In this document: positions 1 through 8,396 of the stretch, in pieces
Numbering within the stretch: the first letter of the stretch is position 1
How the letters are laid out: every line of letters starts with the position of its first letter
Assembly (NCBI GenBank): GCA_947628335.1
Contig: CANQZT010000060.1
Coordinates: 1 to 8,790 of the forward strand
Origin: an uncultured Clostridia bacterium
GTDB taxonomy: Bacteria > Bacillota_A > Clostridia > TANB77 > CAG-508
DNA length: 8,790 bases
Direction of reading: 5' to 3'
Translations under genes and position numbers: made by a program
Notes under the pieces: generated by a model
What the model was told of the DNA's origin: nothing
The model's input: the letters and a program-made list of their open reading frames with translations, nothing else
The model's database searches: none

Positions 1-961
1 CCTTGTTAACGACAAGAGATTGAACAACACTTCCTGCTTTACCAAATTCTTTGTAGCTATAATTAGTAAAACCATAATCTAGTAATTTTGTAGCTTCAGA
101 AAAACGAACCTTAGTAGAAGGAGCTTTCATAATAACAGCAATAAGAGATAAGCCATCACGTGTAGCGCTAGCAGATAAATTATACAAAGCAACAGAAGTA
201 GAACCTGTTTTTAAACCAGTAGCACCTTTATAATTTCTAATTAATTTATTAGTATTTACTAGTTCAGACTTACCATCACGTAGGCTATCCATCCAAATAG
301 TTGTATATTCAGTAATTTTTGGGTGTTTTGTTAAAAGTTCACGTGACATAATAGAAATATCATAAGCAGAAGTTATATGACCATCTTCATCAATACCATG
401 ACAATTTTTAAAAGTAGTATCACTCATACCAAGTTCTTTTGCTCTAGCATTCATTTGTGCAACAAATGCCTCCTCAGAACCTGCAAGATATTCTGCCATA
501 GCAACAGTACAATCATTAGCACTAACAACGCAAATAGCTTTTAGCATTTCATGAACAGTAAGAGTTTCTTTTACATCAAGCCAAATTTGAGATCCACCCA
601 TAGAACTTGCATTTTCACTACAAGGAATTGGAGTATCTAAAGTAATTTTTCCACTATCTAACGCTTCCATAATAAGAAGAATAGTCATAACTTTAGTAAC
701 ACTTGCAGGGCGTAACTTTTCATGCATATTGTGATCATATAAAACTGTGCCACTATTTTGTTCAATTAAAATAGCACTACCACATTCTAAATTCAAAGAA
801 GTAGAATTAGTAGATGTATCATTAATACTTGCACTAACTTGCCAAGAACGATCATTATTAGACCAAACATAGTCATCAGAACTAGCTAGGCAGATATTAG
901 AGAAAATAAAAAATAAAGCGAGAATCATAGCAGTTATTTTTTTTAACAATTTATTTTGCAT
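1..961 (-). CDS. dacA: D-alanyl-D-alanine carboxypeptidase (PBP5/DacA family, serine peptidase S11), C-terminus beyond left edge
   Basis: Predicted secreted or membrane-tethered enzyme that removes the terminal D-Ala from peptidoglycan stem peptides and so limits cross-linking. 320 codons are visible. Residues 1-26 form a signal peptide (LLKK, then a hydrophobic run, then CLA before SS). The three penicillin-binding motifs are all present and in order: S87-V-T-K90 with the catalytic serine, S147-A-N149, and K251-T-G253. The family's C-terminal beta domain and membrane-anchoring helix would lie past position 1, so the gene is partial here. The ATG at 961-959 has a strong AGGAGGT six bases upstream (complement of 968-974). 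It lies downstream of mecA on the same strand, 154 bases away, with a hairpin and a possible promoter in between. Alanine codons favour GCT (about 16 GCT to 9 GCA), unlike the plus-strand genes. The family assignment is firm; the exact paralogue (dacA, dacB or dacF) is not. Confidence 0.95.
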   Translation of the reverse strand, partial: MQNKLLKKITAMILALFFIFSNICLASSDDYVWSNNDRSWQVSASINDTSTNSTSLNLECGSAILIEQNSGTVLYDHNMHEKLRPASVTKVMTILLIMEALDSGKITLDTPIPCSENASSMGGSQIWLDVKETLTVHEMLKAICVVSANDCTVAMAEYLAGSEEAFVAQMNARAKELGMSDTTFKNCHGIDEDGHITSAYDISIMSRELLTKHPKITEYTTIWMDSLRDGKSELVNTNKLIRNYKGATGLKTGSTSVALYNLSASATRDGLSLIAVIMKAPSTKVRFSEATKLLDYGFTNYSYKEFGKAGSVVQSLVVNK

Positions 962-1009
962 ATATAAACCTCCTAAAAAAACTTATTAAAAAATATGCAG
1001 ATAAAGGAG

Positions 1010-1037
1010 ATTATAGAATAAGAAAATTGGGCGTTAA
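1010..1037 (-). promoter_or_regulatory. Possible sigma-A promoter for the carboxypeptidase gene
   Basis: On the minus strand a perfect TATAAT (complement of 1010-1015) lies 16 bases after TTAACG (complement of 1032-1037), which matches four of six bases of the -35 consensus. Transcription would start near 1003 and give a leader of about 40 bases that contains the AGGAGGT ribosome site. The -35 falls inside the hairpin that may end mecA transcription. This is inferred from sequence only. Confidence 0.4.
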
Positions 1038-1059
1038 CGAAATCAAAGATTTCAACGCC
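1030..1059 (-). terminator. Hairpin, likely intrinsic terminator of mecA
   Basis: GGCGTT (1030-1035) pairs with AACGCC (1054-1059), and GAAATC (1039-1044) pairs with GATTTC (1048-1053), with a 3-base bulge (1036-1038) and an AAA loop. Read on the minus strand the stem is followed by CCAATTTTCTTATT, a moderate U-rich tract. It lies 57 bases past the mecA stop. A second small hairpin, ATTGC-TTT-GCAAT at 1072-1084, is also followed by TTTT on the minus strand. The U tract is imperfect, so termination may be partial. Confidence 0.45.
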
Positions 1060-1115
1060 AGAATATACAAAATTGCTTTGCAATAAATTTTAAAATAAAT
1101 TTATAAAACAATAAC

Positions 1116-1748
1116 TTAACAAAAATGTTTTATGCAAATTTTAATAGCATTATCTTTTATAATTAATTTTCCATATTCAATTAATTTACTCTCAAATAAA
1201 TTAGAGTTAGGGACTAAAAAAGCAAATTCACTAATTGCACAAGTAAAAGACTTTAATAGAGTATTATTTATATGTATGTTACTGAAAACTAAATAAAACT
1301 TTTCATTATATTCGTATAAAGAAATACTATCAACAAAATTATTTAAATATTTTAAAAGACTATTATTTAAAAAAGTGCAAAATTCACAAAGTTCGTCAAA
1401 AGAATTAAAGCAATAAATAGATTTTTCATTATCCATTAAAGAAGTCTTTCTTTTAATATTAATTTTTTTCTTTCTATATGAACTTTTTCCTTTTTCTTTT
1501 TCTTGTTCAAGCCTTGTCACAGTAAGAATAAAATTACCATTAGCCATTGCCAAAGCTTCAATCATAATACGATAATCTTCAGTTACAAACCCAACTTCTT
1601 TTTCAGCTTTTTCTAACATATGTAAAAACAATTCTTGAGATTCTATTGAATTAGACATAAAAGTATGAAAATCAATATCATTTTCTTTCAAATCATCTAA
1701 ATTCAAAGTAATTCTAATTTTATTTTCATTTAGTTTTTCTATTTTCAT
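1116..1748 (-). CDS. mecA: Adaptor protein MecA (ClpC adaptor)
   Basis: A 210-residue protein of the MecA/YpbH family. Members bind substrates with the N-terminal domain and bind and activate the ClpC unfoldase with the C-terminal domain, thereby delivering substrates to ClpCP proteolysis in the cytoplasm; in Bacillus the classic substrate is the competence regulator ComK. The N-terminal block (residues 1-78) has the family pattern MKIEKLNENKIRITL, then a SQELFLHMLEKA helix. Residues 79-108 form a very basic linker rich in K and R. The C-terminal domain (about 110-210) shows the family's FNSFDEL and YEYNEKFYLVF segments, then an AISEFAF / LIEYGKLI / NAI signature. Length is normal for the family. 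The ATG has a GGAGGT site nine bases upstream (complement of 1758-1763). It is transcribed divergently from the morphogenesis operon. What it targets here cannot be told from the sequence. Confidence 0.93.
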   Translation of the reverse strand: MKIEKLNENKIRITLNLDDLKENDIDFHTFMSNSIESQELFLHMLEKAEKEVGFVTEDYRIMIEALAMANGNFILTVTRLEQEKEKGKSSYRKKKINIKRKTSLMDNEKSIYCFNSFDELCEFCTFLNNSLLKYLNNFVDSISLYEYNEKFYLVFSNIHINNTLLKSFTCAISEFAFLVPNSNLFESKLIEYGKLIIKDNAIKICIKHFC

Positions 1749-1784
1749 TAAACAGTTACCTCCAAAGATTTAATCTCTATATCT

Positions 1785-1813
1785 ATTATACTACAAATTT
1801 AAACACAATTGAA
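1785..1813 (-). promoter_or_regulatory. Possible sigma-A promoter for mecA
   Basis: On the minus strand a perfect TATAAT (complement of 1785-1790) lies 17 bases downstream of TTCAAT (complement of 1808-1813), a weak -35. The start of transcription would be near 1778, giving a leader of about 30 bases ahead of the mecA start. The -10 is convincing and the -35 is not. Confidence 0.45.
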
Positions 1814-1875
1814 TAAACAATTTTTGGTAATAAATAATATAAATAAAAAGGTTTTATTTATAAATTAATGTAGAT

Positions 1876-1889
1876 AAAAAATTACCAAT
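1876..1889 (+). repeat. Direct repeat copy 1, AAAAAATTACCAAT
   Basis: This 14-base sequence occurs again about 102 bases downstream (1978-1991), and both copies are followed by ATATTA-like sequence. An inverted TTGGTAA core lies at 1824-1830. Spacing and placement upstream of the operon promoter would suit binding sites for a regulator, but in such AT-rich DNA chance similarity is quite possible. Confidence 0.35.
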
Positions 1890-1977
1890 GATATATTATA
1901 TTAAAATTGTTCAAAAAGTGTACTAAAATAATATCATAAACAAAACAAAAATAAAAGTAAAATACACATAAAAAATA

Positions 1978-1991
1978 AAAAAATTACCAAT
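1978..1991 (+). repeat. Direct repeat copy 2, AAAAAATTACCAAT
   Basis: Second copy of the 14-base sequence at 1876-1889. It ends 7 bases before the -35 box of the operon promoter (1999-2004), a position where a bound protein could touch RNA polymerase. This is inference from position only. Confidence 0.35.
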
Positions 1992-1998
1992 ATATTAC

Positions 1999-2027
1999 TT
2001 GAAAAAAATTATATATGCATATATAAT
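1999..2027 (+). promoter_or_regulatory. Strong sigma-A promoter of the DUF4321-radC-mreBCD-mrdA-minC operon
   Basis: TTGAAA at 1999-2004 and a perfect TATAAT at 2022-2027 are separated by the ideal 17 bases. Transcription should start near 2034, giving a leader of about 58 bases before the first gene. No comparable promoter is evident in the short gaps of the downstream operon until the one in front of prs. Confidence 0.8.
2008..2027. repeat. 20-bp perfect palindrome over the operon -10 box
   Basis: ATTATATATGCATATATAAT reads identically on both strands. It covers the promoter spacer and the whole -10 box (2022-2027), so a dimeric protein bound here would block polymerase. The palindrome is observed directly; a role as an operator is inference, and alternating AT sequence makes palindromes cheap. 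Confidence 0.5.
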
Positions 2028-2091
2028 ATATAAGATTGAAAAAGGAACCAAAAAACGAAAGAAAAAACATAATAAATAAAGGAGAGGAAAA

Positions 2092-2349
2092 ATGGCTACA
2101 AGAGACAAAAATATATGGATTTTAATTGTATTTATTTTATCAGGTTTAGTAATAGGAGGATTATTAGGAGAATTAGCTTCAAAAGTAGACTATTTATGGT
2201 GGTTATCATATGGACAAGAATTTGGGCTTACAAATCCAATGATATTAGATTTAAGCATCGTAAAACTAACATTTGCATTACAGTTAAAAATAAATATAGC
2301 AAGCATTATAGGAATGGGAATTGCCATTTTTATATATAGAAAAGTTTAA
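2092..2349 (+). CDS. DUF4321 domain small membrane protein
   Basis: An 85-residue protein of unknown function that matches the DUF4321 family pattern along its whole length. It has two predicted membrane helices (about 8-27 and 66-82). Between them is a loop with the family's LASKVDYLWWLSYGQEFGL stretch, then a KINIASIIGMGIAIFIYRK end. The ATG is preceded by AAAGGAGAGG (2078-2087), giving seven bases between GGAG and the start. It is the first gene of the operon, directly behind the strong promoter and 17-44 bases before radC. In clostridia this family is commonly found beside radC and the mre genes, so a supporting role in wall growth or shape is possible; nothing in the sequence proves it. 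Confidence 0.88.
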   Translation: MATRDKNIWILIVFILSGLVIGGLLGELASKVDYLWWLSYGQEFGLTNPMILDLSIVKLTFALQLKINIASIIGMGIAIFIYRKV

Positions 2350-2366
2350 ATAAGGGAAAAGAAAAT

Positions 2367-4142
<1,776 letters not shown>

Positions 4143-4162
4143 AAAACTAAAAGGAGGCAAAA

Positions 4163-4978
4163 ATGTATAAAAAAAAGACCAGTATAATAGGAATAGTAAT
4201 AACCATTATTATACTAATTGTATTAGTATTTATTTCTAATATGAATGTAGATAGTTTATCTCACATTGAAAATGTAGTTTCATCAATAGTAATGCCAATA
4301 CAAAATGGCCTAACATACTTAAAAAACAAAATCACGGGAAATAAAGAATTTTTTGCCGATATTAGTAAATTACAAGAGGAAAATGAAGAGCTAAAAAAGA
4401 AAAATACTGAATTAGAAACAACACTAAGAGAATACGAAATTGTAAAATCTGAAAATGCAACATTAAAGGAATATTTAGACTTAACAGAACAATATGGTGA
4501 CTATACAACAAAAGCAGCATATATAATAAATAAAGATATAAGCAATTATAGTAATGTTTTTGTTATAAATGTTGGAAAAAAAGACGGAATAGAAATAAAT
4601 ATGACAGTAATATCTGAAAAAGGATTAGTAGGTCATGTTATATCGGTAACAGATAATACAGCTAAAGTACAAACAATAATAGATACAGCAAGTACTGTAA
4701 GTGCAACGTTATCCACAACAAGAGACAATTTAGTGTGTAAAGGAACACTCGAACAAACAAGAATGTTGAAAGCTACATATATTCCTACAAATGCAAATCT
4801 TATACAAGGAGATGTTATTGAGACATCAGGAATGGGAGGCATATATCCAAAAGGAATAAAAATAGGAACAATACAAAGTATAGAAAATACAGATAATATA
4901 GTAAATAGGACAGCAATAGTTAGTCCAGCAGTAGATTTTGATAAAGTAGAAACAGTATTAGTCATTACACAACAATAA
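4163..4978 (+). CDS. mreC: Rod shape-determining protein MreC
   Basis: A bitopic membrane protein that scaffolds the elongation complex and activates PBP2 from outside the membrane. It has 271 residues: a short basic cytoplasmic tail (MYKKK), one membrane helix (about 7-25), a coiled coil rich in E, K and L (about 64-108, KLQEENEELKKKNTELETTL) used for dimerisation, and the extracellular double beta-barrel region (about 116-270). The beta region carries the conserved GLVGHV (154-159) and SGMGGIYPKGIKIG (222-235) segments. The ATG has AAGGAGG five bases upstream (4151-4157), and the gap from mreB is only 20 bases. Length and domain order are typical. Placement between mreB and mreD is the standard mre operon order. 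Confidence 0.96.
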   Translation: MYKKKTSIIGIVITIIILIVLVFISNMNVDSLSHIENVVSSIVMPIQNGLTYLKNKITGNKEFFADISKLQEENEELKKKNTELETTLREYEIVKSENATLKEYLDLTEQYGDYTTKAAYIINKDISNYSNVFVINVGKKDGIEINMTVISEKGLVGHVISVTDNTAKVQTIIDTASTVSATLSTTRDNLVCKGTLEQTRMLKATYIPTNANLIQGDVIETSGMGGIYPKGIKIGTIQSIENTDNIVNRTAIVSPAVDFDKVETVLVITQQ

Positions 4979-5012
4979 AGCAAGCTTTTAAATAGGCTAC
5001 TAGGAGGGAAAA

Positions 5013-5546
5013 ATGAAAAACACACTAATAGTAATAACTATAATAATAATATTTATACTATTTTATTTTCTGCAAGCAAATTTCTTTAGCTGGTTTAACA
5101 TAGCAGGAGTATCTCCGAACCTATTTGTAATATTAATTTTATTTATAGGCCTATTTGCTGGAAAAAGACTAGGTATACCACTAGGAATATTTTTAGGAAT
5201 ATTGTTAGACTTTTTTATAAATAAAAAGATAGGAATATCAGGAATTATGTTAGGGGTAATAGGAGCGCTTGGGGGAATGCTAGATAAAAATTTTTCAAAA
5301 GATAGTAGAATAACTATAATAATAATGACAGTTGTATCAACAATAATTTATGAAATAGGGGTATATTTTTTAAATATAATTTTTTGGCATTTAACCGTAG
5401 AAATAATAGCATTTGCAAAAATTCTTTTAATAGAAGTCTTATATAATATATTTATAGTAATAATATTTTATCCATTGCTTCAAAAAGCAGGATACTACAT
5501 AGAAGAAGCATTTAAAGGAAACAAAATATTAACAAAATATTTTTAA
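5013..5546 (+). CDS. mreD: Rod shape-determining protein MreD
   Basis: An integral membrane protein of the elongasome, 177 residues. Hydrophobic segments at about 4-21, 33-50, 53-69, 73-90, 100-121 and 132-155 suggest five or six membrane helices. The conserved MreD signature is visible at 35-68: PNLFVILILFIGLFAG, then G-rich repeats (GIPLGIFLGILLD) ending in an aspartate. The ATG has AGGAGGG (5002-5008) four bases upstream. It lies 34 bases after mreC and 30 before PBP2. Recognition rests on the signature, topology, length and the mreC-mreD-PBP2 order, since MreD sequences are poorly conserved. Confidence 0.93.
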   Translation: MKNTLIVITIIIIFILFYFLQANFFSWFNIAGVSPNLFVILILFIGLFAGKRLGIPLGIFLGILLDFFINKKIGISGIMLGVIGALGGMLDKNFSKDSRITIIIMTVVSTIIYEIGVYFLNIIFWHLTVEIIAFAKILLIEVLYNIFIVIIFYPLLQKAGYYIEEAFKGNKILTKYF

Positions 5547-5576
5547 AAATATAAGAGATATAAAAAGGAGGAAAAG

Positions 5577-7662
5577 TTGAAATTAAGGAATAGTAAAGTA
5601 AATTATAATTTTAGATACAATCTGTTTACTAGCTTTGTTTATATAATAGGCATTGTTTTATTGTTTCAGCTTTTTAACCTTCAAATAATAAACGGACAAG
5701 AATATAGAGAAACATCAAATACAAGGCTTACAAGAGAAAGTACATTAAAAGCTGCAAGAGGAAATATAACAGATAATACAGGAACAATAATAGTAGGAAC
5801 AACTACAAGCTATAACTTAGAAATATATAAAAGTAAGATAGATACAGAAACACTAAATCAAACACTATTAAAAGTAGCAAATGTATTAGAAACAAACAAT
5901 AGTCAGTATATAGATGAATTTCCAATAACAGTGAATCCATTTACATTTATATACAATGATCAAGAAAAAGAAAAAAAATGGAAAGCAACAAATAAGCTAG
6001 ATGAAAATTTAACAGCTGAAGAAGCTTTTTATAAATTCAAAGAAAAATACAAAATAGAAAACGACAACATAGAAGAGGCAAGAAAAATAATGGCTATTCG
6101 TTACCAAATAGCACAAGAAGGATATAGTTCAACAAAATCAGTTACAATTGCTCAAAATATTAGTTTAGAGAGTGTACATATATTTAATGAACAAAATGAT
6201 GCATTTCCAGGAATAAATATACAAGAAGTACCAGTAAGAGCGTATCCTAAAGGGACTCTTGCATCACACATAATTGGATACACATCAATGATTTCAGATG
6301 AGGAATATAAAGTAGAAAAAGACAATGGATATACATTAAATGATTACTATGGAAAATCAGGAATTGAAAGAGTAGCAGAAACTTACCTAAAAGGAACAGA
6401 TGGAATAAAACAAATAGATATGGCTGTAGATGGAACAATCACAGATGAATATATACAAACAGGAGCTGTACAAGGAGCAGATGTAGTATTAACAATAGAT
6501 GCAAATTTACAATCAGCAACAGAACAAGCACTAGCATCAAATATAGAAAAAATTAGGGCAGGTGTATATGGAGAAAAGTCAGAAGCAACAGGAGGAGCAA
6601 TGGTAGTTATGAAGGTAGATACAGGAGAAATACTTGCAATGGCAAGTTATCCAGACTACGATCCATCTAAATTTACATTTGGAATTGATCCAGAAACGTG
6701 GAATATATATAAAGGTGGTAATATGAAAAATAGGGCAATACAAGAAAACTATCCACCAGGTTCAATATATAAGATGGTAACGGCAGTTGCAGGACTAGAA
6801 ACAGGAGTAATAGATAAAACAACAAAAATAAATGATACATACAGATACACATACTATAGAGACTATCAGCCAACATGTTGGAAAGTAGGAGGTCATGGAT
6901 ATTTAAATGTAACATCTGCAATACAACATTCGTGTAACTATTTCTTCTATGAAACAGGAAGAAGATTAGGGATAGATAATTTAGCTCGATATTCGAAACA
7001 TTTTGGTTTAGGGAAAAAAACAGGTGTAGAATTAATAGGAGAAGCGTCAGGAAAAATAAACGAACGAGTAGAAGGCGTAGCATGGAATCCAGGAAATACA
7101 ATACAAGCGGCAATACGGTCAGTTAAATAATCAATTTACTCCAATACAGGCAGCTAAATATATAAGTATGCTGGCAAATGGAGGAAAAATAGTAAAACCA
7201 ACAATAATAAAATCTATACGAAAAGTAGATGGAACTGAGATACCAAAAGAAGAATATACAGCATATTTTAATCAAAAATTAGGTATAGAAGCAGAAGCAG
7301 ATGATGGTATAAAAATAAATCCAGATAATTTAGATACTGTCTTAGAAGGAATGAGATCGGTTACTAATGAATCTGGAGGAACAGCATATCAATATTTTAA
7401 AAACTTTAATATAGAAGTAGGAGGAAAGACGGGATCTGCTCAATTTGGAAAGGAAGAGGAAGGAAAAGCACATGCATGGTTTGTTGGATTTGCACCATTT
7501 GATGATCCTGAAATTGCAGTAGTAATCTTAGTAGAAAATGGTGGACATGGTGCATACACAGCAGAAGCGGCAAGAGATGTAATGGCACAATACTTTGGAA
7601 TGAATACAATACAAGTATCAGAAGATGTAACAGCAATACCATATACAGAAATACAAAACTAA
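5577..7662 (+). CDS. mrdA: Penicillin-binding protein 2 (elongasome D,D-transpeptidase), requires a +1 frameshift at CGG codon 514
   Basis: Class B PBP that cross-links new peptidoglycan during elongation together with RodA and MreBCD. It has a short cytoplasmic tail, one membrane helix (about 17-34), a dimerisation/pedestal domain (RGNITDNTG at 61-69; YGKSGIERVAETYLKGTDG), then the transpeptidase domain with S396-I-Y-K399 (catalytic serine), S452-C-N454 and K617-T-G619. The KTG box is only reached after a frame change. The first frame (5577-7115, 513 codons) meets CGG and stops at TAA 7128-7130 (517 residues, no KTG). Skipping C7116 gives QAAI-GQLNNQFTPIQAAKYI, the conserved IGQ...TP.Q.A block, and 694 residues in all, a usual length. 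The start is TTG, with AAGGAGG (5565-5571) five bases upstream and no nearby in-frame ATG. Its gap to mreD is 30 bases. Confidence 0.95.
7113..7122 (+). other. Candidate +1 frameshift site in mrdA: ATA-C-GGT
   Basis: The zero frame reads GCA ATA CGG TCA; the frame needed for PBP2 reads GCA ATA (C) GGT CAG, with C7116 skipped. As in mreB, the skipped base is a C that makes an in-frame CGG, and the codon after the skip is glycine at a conserved position. The zero-frame stop follows four codons after CGG. The P-site codon (ATA) differs from that in mreB and is not a recognised slippery codon, so the common factor is CGG itself. Confidence 0.6.
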
Positions 7663-7664
7663 AA

Positions 7665-8285
7665 ATGGAAAGAAGGACTTTTGCAATGATAAATTGTGTA
7701 AATATTGTTTTAGGAAAAGAAGAAATAACACTAAAAATAAATGAACAAGCAACTATAGAACAAATAGAAGAATGTTTAAAAGAAAAAATACCAGAACTTA
7801 GAAGGCTATATAAAGATGAAAAAACGCCAATCTTTGTAACAGGCAAGACACTAAAAAATCAAGAAATGGATATAATAAAAGAAATTATACAAACAGATAT
7901 AGATGTACAAATAGAATTTGATAGTCCAAAGGTATTAGGGCTATATGGAATAAGAAAAGCATTTTCAGAAAAGATTGAAACATCAGAAACGAAGTTTCAT
8001 AAAGGCTCATTACGTTCTGGGACTAAAATAGAATATGAGGGAAGTATTGTAGTAATAGGAGACGTTAATGCAGGAAGCGAAGTAATAGCAGGAGAAAATA
8101 TAGTTGTACTAGGTAATTTAAGAGGAGTAGCACATGCAGGTGCAAAAGGAAATAAACAGGCAATAATTGCAGCAACTGCAATAAATTCTCCACAAATAAG
8201 AATATCTAATATAGTAAAGGAACTAGAAAAACAAGAAAACAAAACTTATGCAAAAATAGAAGAAAATGAAATTGTATTAGAATAA
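7665..8285 (+). CDS. minC: Septum site-determining protein MinC
   Basis: Inhibitor of FtsZ assembly that keeps division away from the poles, normally recruited to the membrane by MinD. The first ATG (7665) lies two bases after the PBP2 stop and has little ribosome site. The in-frame ATG at 7686 has AGAAGGA (7671-7677) eight bases upstream and yields a 199-residue protein, so it is the likelier start. Numbered from there, residues 1-78 form the weakly conserved N-terminal FtsZ-inhibiting domain. Residues about 105-175 form the diagnostic right-handed beta-helix domain: LRSGTKIEYEG, IGDVNAG, EVIAGENIVVLGNLRG, AHAGA and INSPQIRI, with the R109-S-G dimer and MinD-binding region intact. The tail is lysine- and glutamate-rich. 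No minD or minE follows in the window, unlike the common mre-minCD layout. Confidence 0.94.
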   Translation: MERRTFAMINCVNIVLGKEEITLKINEQATIEQIEECLKEKIPELRRLYKDEKTPIFVTGKTLKNQEMDIIKEIIQTDIDVQIEFDSPKVLGLYGIRKAFSEKIETSETKFHKGSLRSGTKIEYEGSIVVIGDVNAGSEVIAGENIVVLGNLRGVAHAGAKGNKQAIIAATAINSPQIRISNIVKELEKQENKTYAKIEENEIVLE

Positions 8286-8330
8286 TATTATTTAGCAGTA
8301 ACAAAAAATCGACAAAAATAATAAAAATAG

Positions 8331-8360
8331 TGTACAAACCCCTAAAGAAAATGTTATAAT
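8331..8360 (+). promoter_or_regulatory. Extended -10 promoter in front of prs
   Basis: TGTTATAAT (8352-8360) is a perfect -10 with the TG extension. TGTACA (8331-8336), four of six to the -35 consensus, lies 18 bases upstream. The start of transcription would be near 8367, about 30 bases before the prs ATG. Because no convincing terminator follows minC, prs may also be read from the upstream operon. Confidence 0.65.
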
Positions 8361-8391
8361 AAATAAGTATATAATAAATAAAAAGGGGTTT
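8336..8391 (+). repeat. Inverted repeat AAACCCC / GGGGTTT spanning the prs promoter and ribosome site
   Basis: AAACCCC at 8336-8342 is the exact complement of GGGGTTT at 8385-8391, 42 bases later. The right arm contains the only purine-rich ribosome site of prs (GGGG, 8385-8388). Transcripts beginning at the local promoter lack the left arm; read-through transcripts from minC would carry both. Confidence 0.4.
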
Positions 8392-8396
8392 ATGTT

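Larger units (their letters stand above)
1764..2091. other. Gene-free divergent regulatory region
   Basis: These 328 bases between mecA and the DUF4321 gene are extremely AT-rich and hold no credible open reading frame on either strand. They contain the candidate mecA promoter at one end, the strong operon promoter at the other, three copies of TTACCAA (one inverted), and a 20-bp perfect palindrome over the operon -10. I see no T-box, riboswitch fold or tRNA. Confidence 0.8.

Noticed and set aside
1824..1991. Repeats in the divergent region as a CRISPR array
   Set aside because: Only two or three short, unevenly spaced copies, one inverted, with AT-rich DNA between; no array structure and no cas genes.
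2008..2013. A leftward promoter from the mirror TATAAT of the palindrome
   Set aside because: No acceptable -35 is found at 16-18 bases on the minus strand.
6673..7113. Leucine-rich open frames on the minus strand opposite mrdA
   Set aside because: Artefact of complementing AT-rich coding sequence; no ribosome site and no known domain.
7168..7662. A separate gene encoding a KTG-containing protein of 164 residues
   Set aside because: The needed frame stays open from 7117, upstream of this ATG, and supplies the conserved GQ...TPIQAAKYI block, so this is the C-terminal part of PBP2.
8281..8292. AATAATATTATT palindrome after minC as a terminator
   Set aside because: It has no GC pairs and no following U tract, so it cannot be supported as a terminator.
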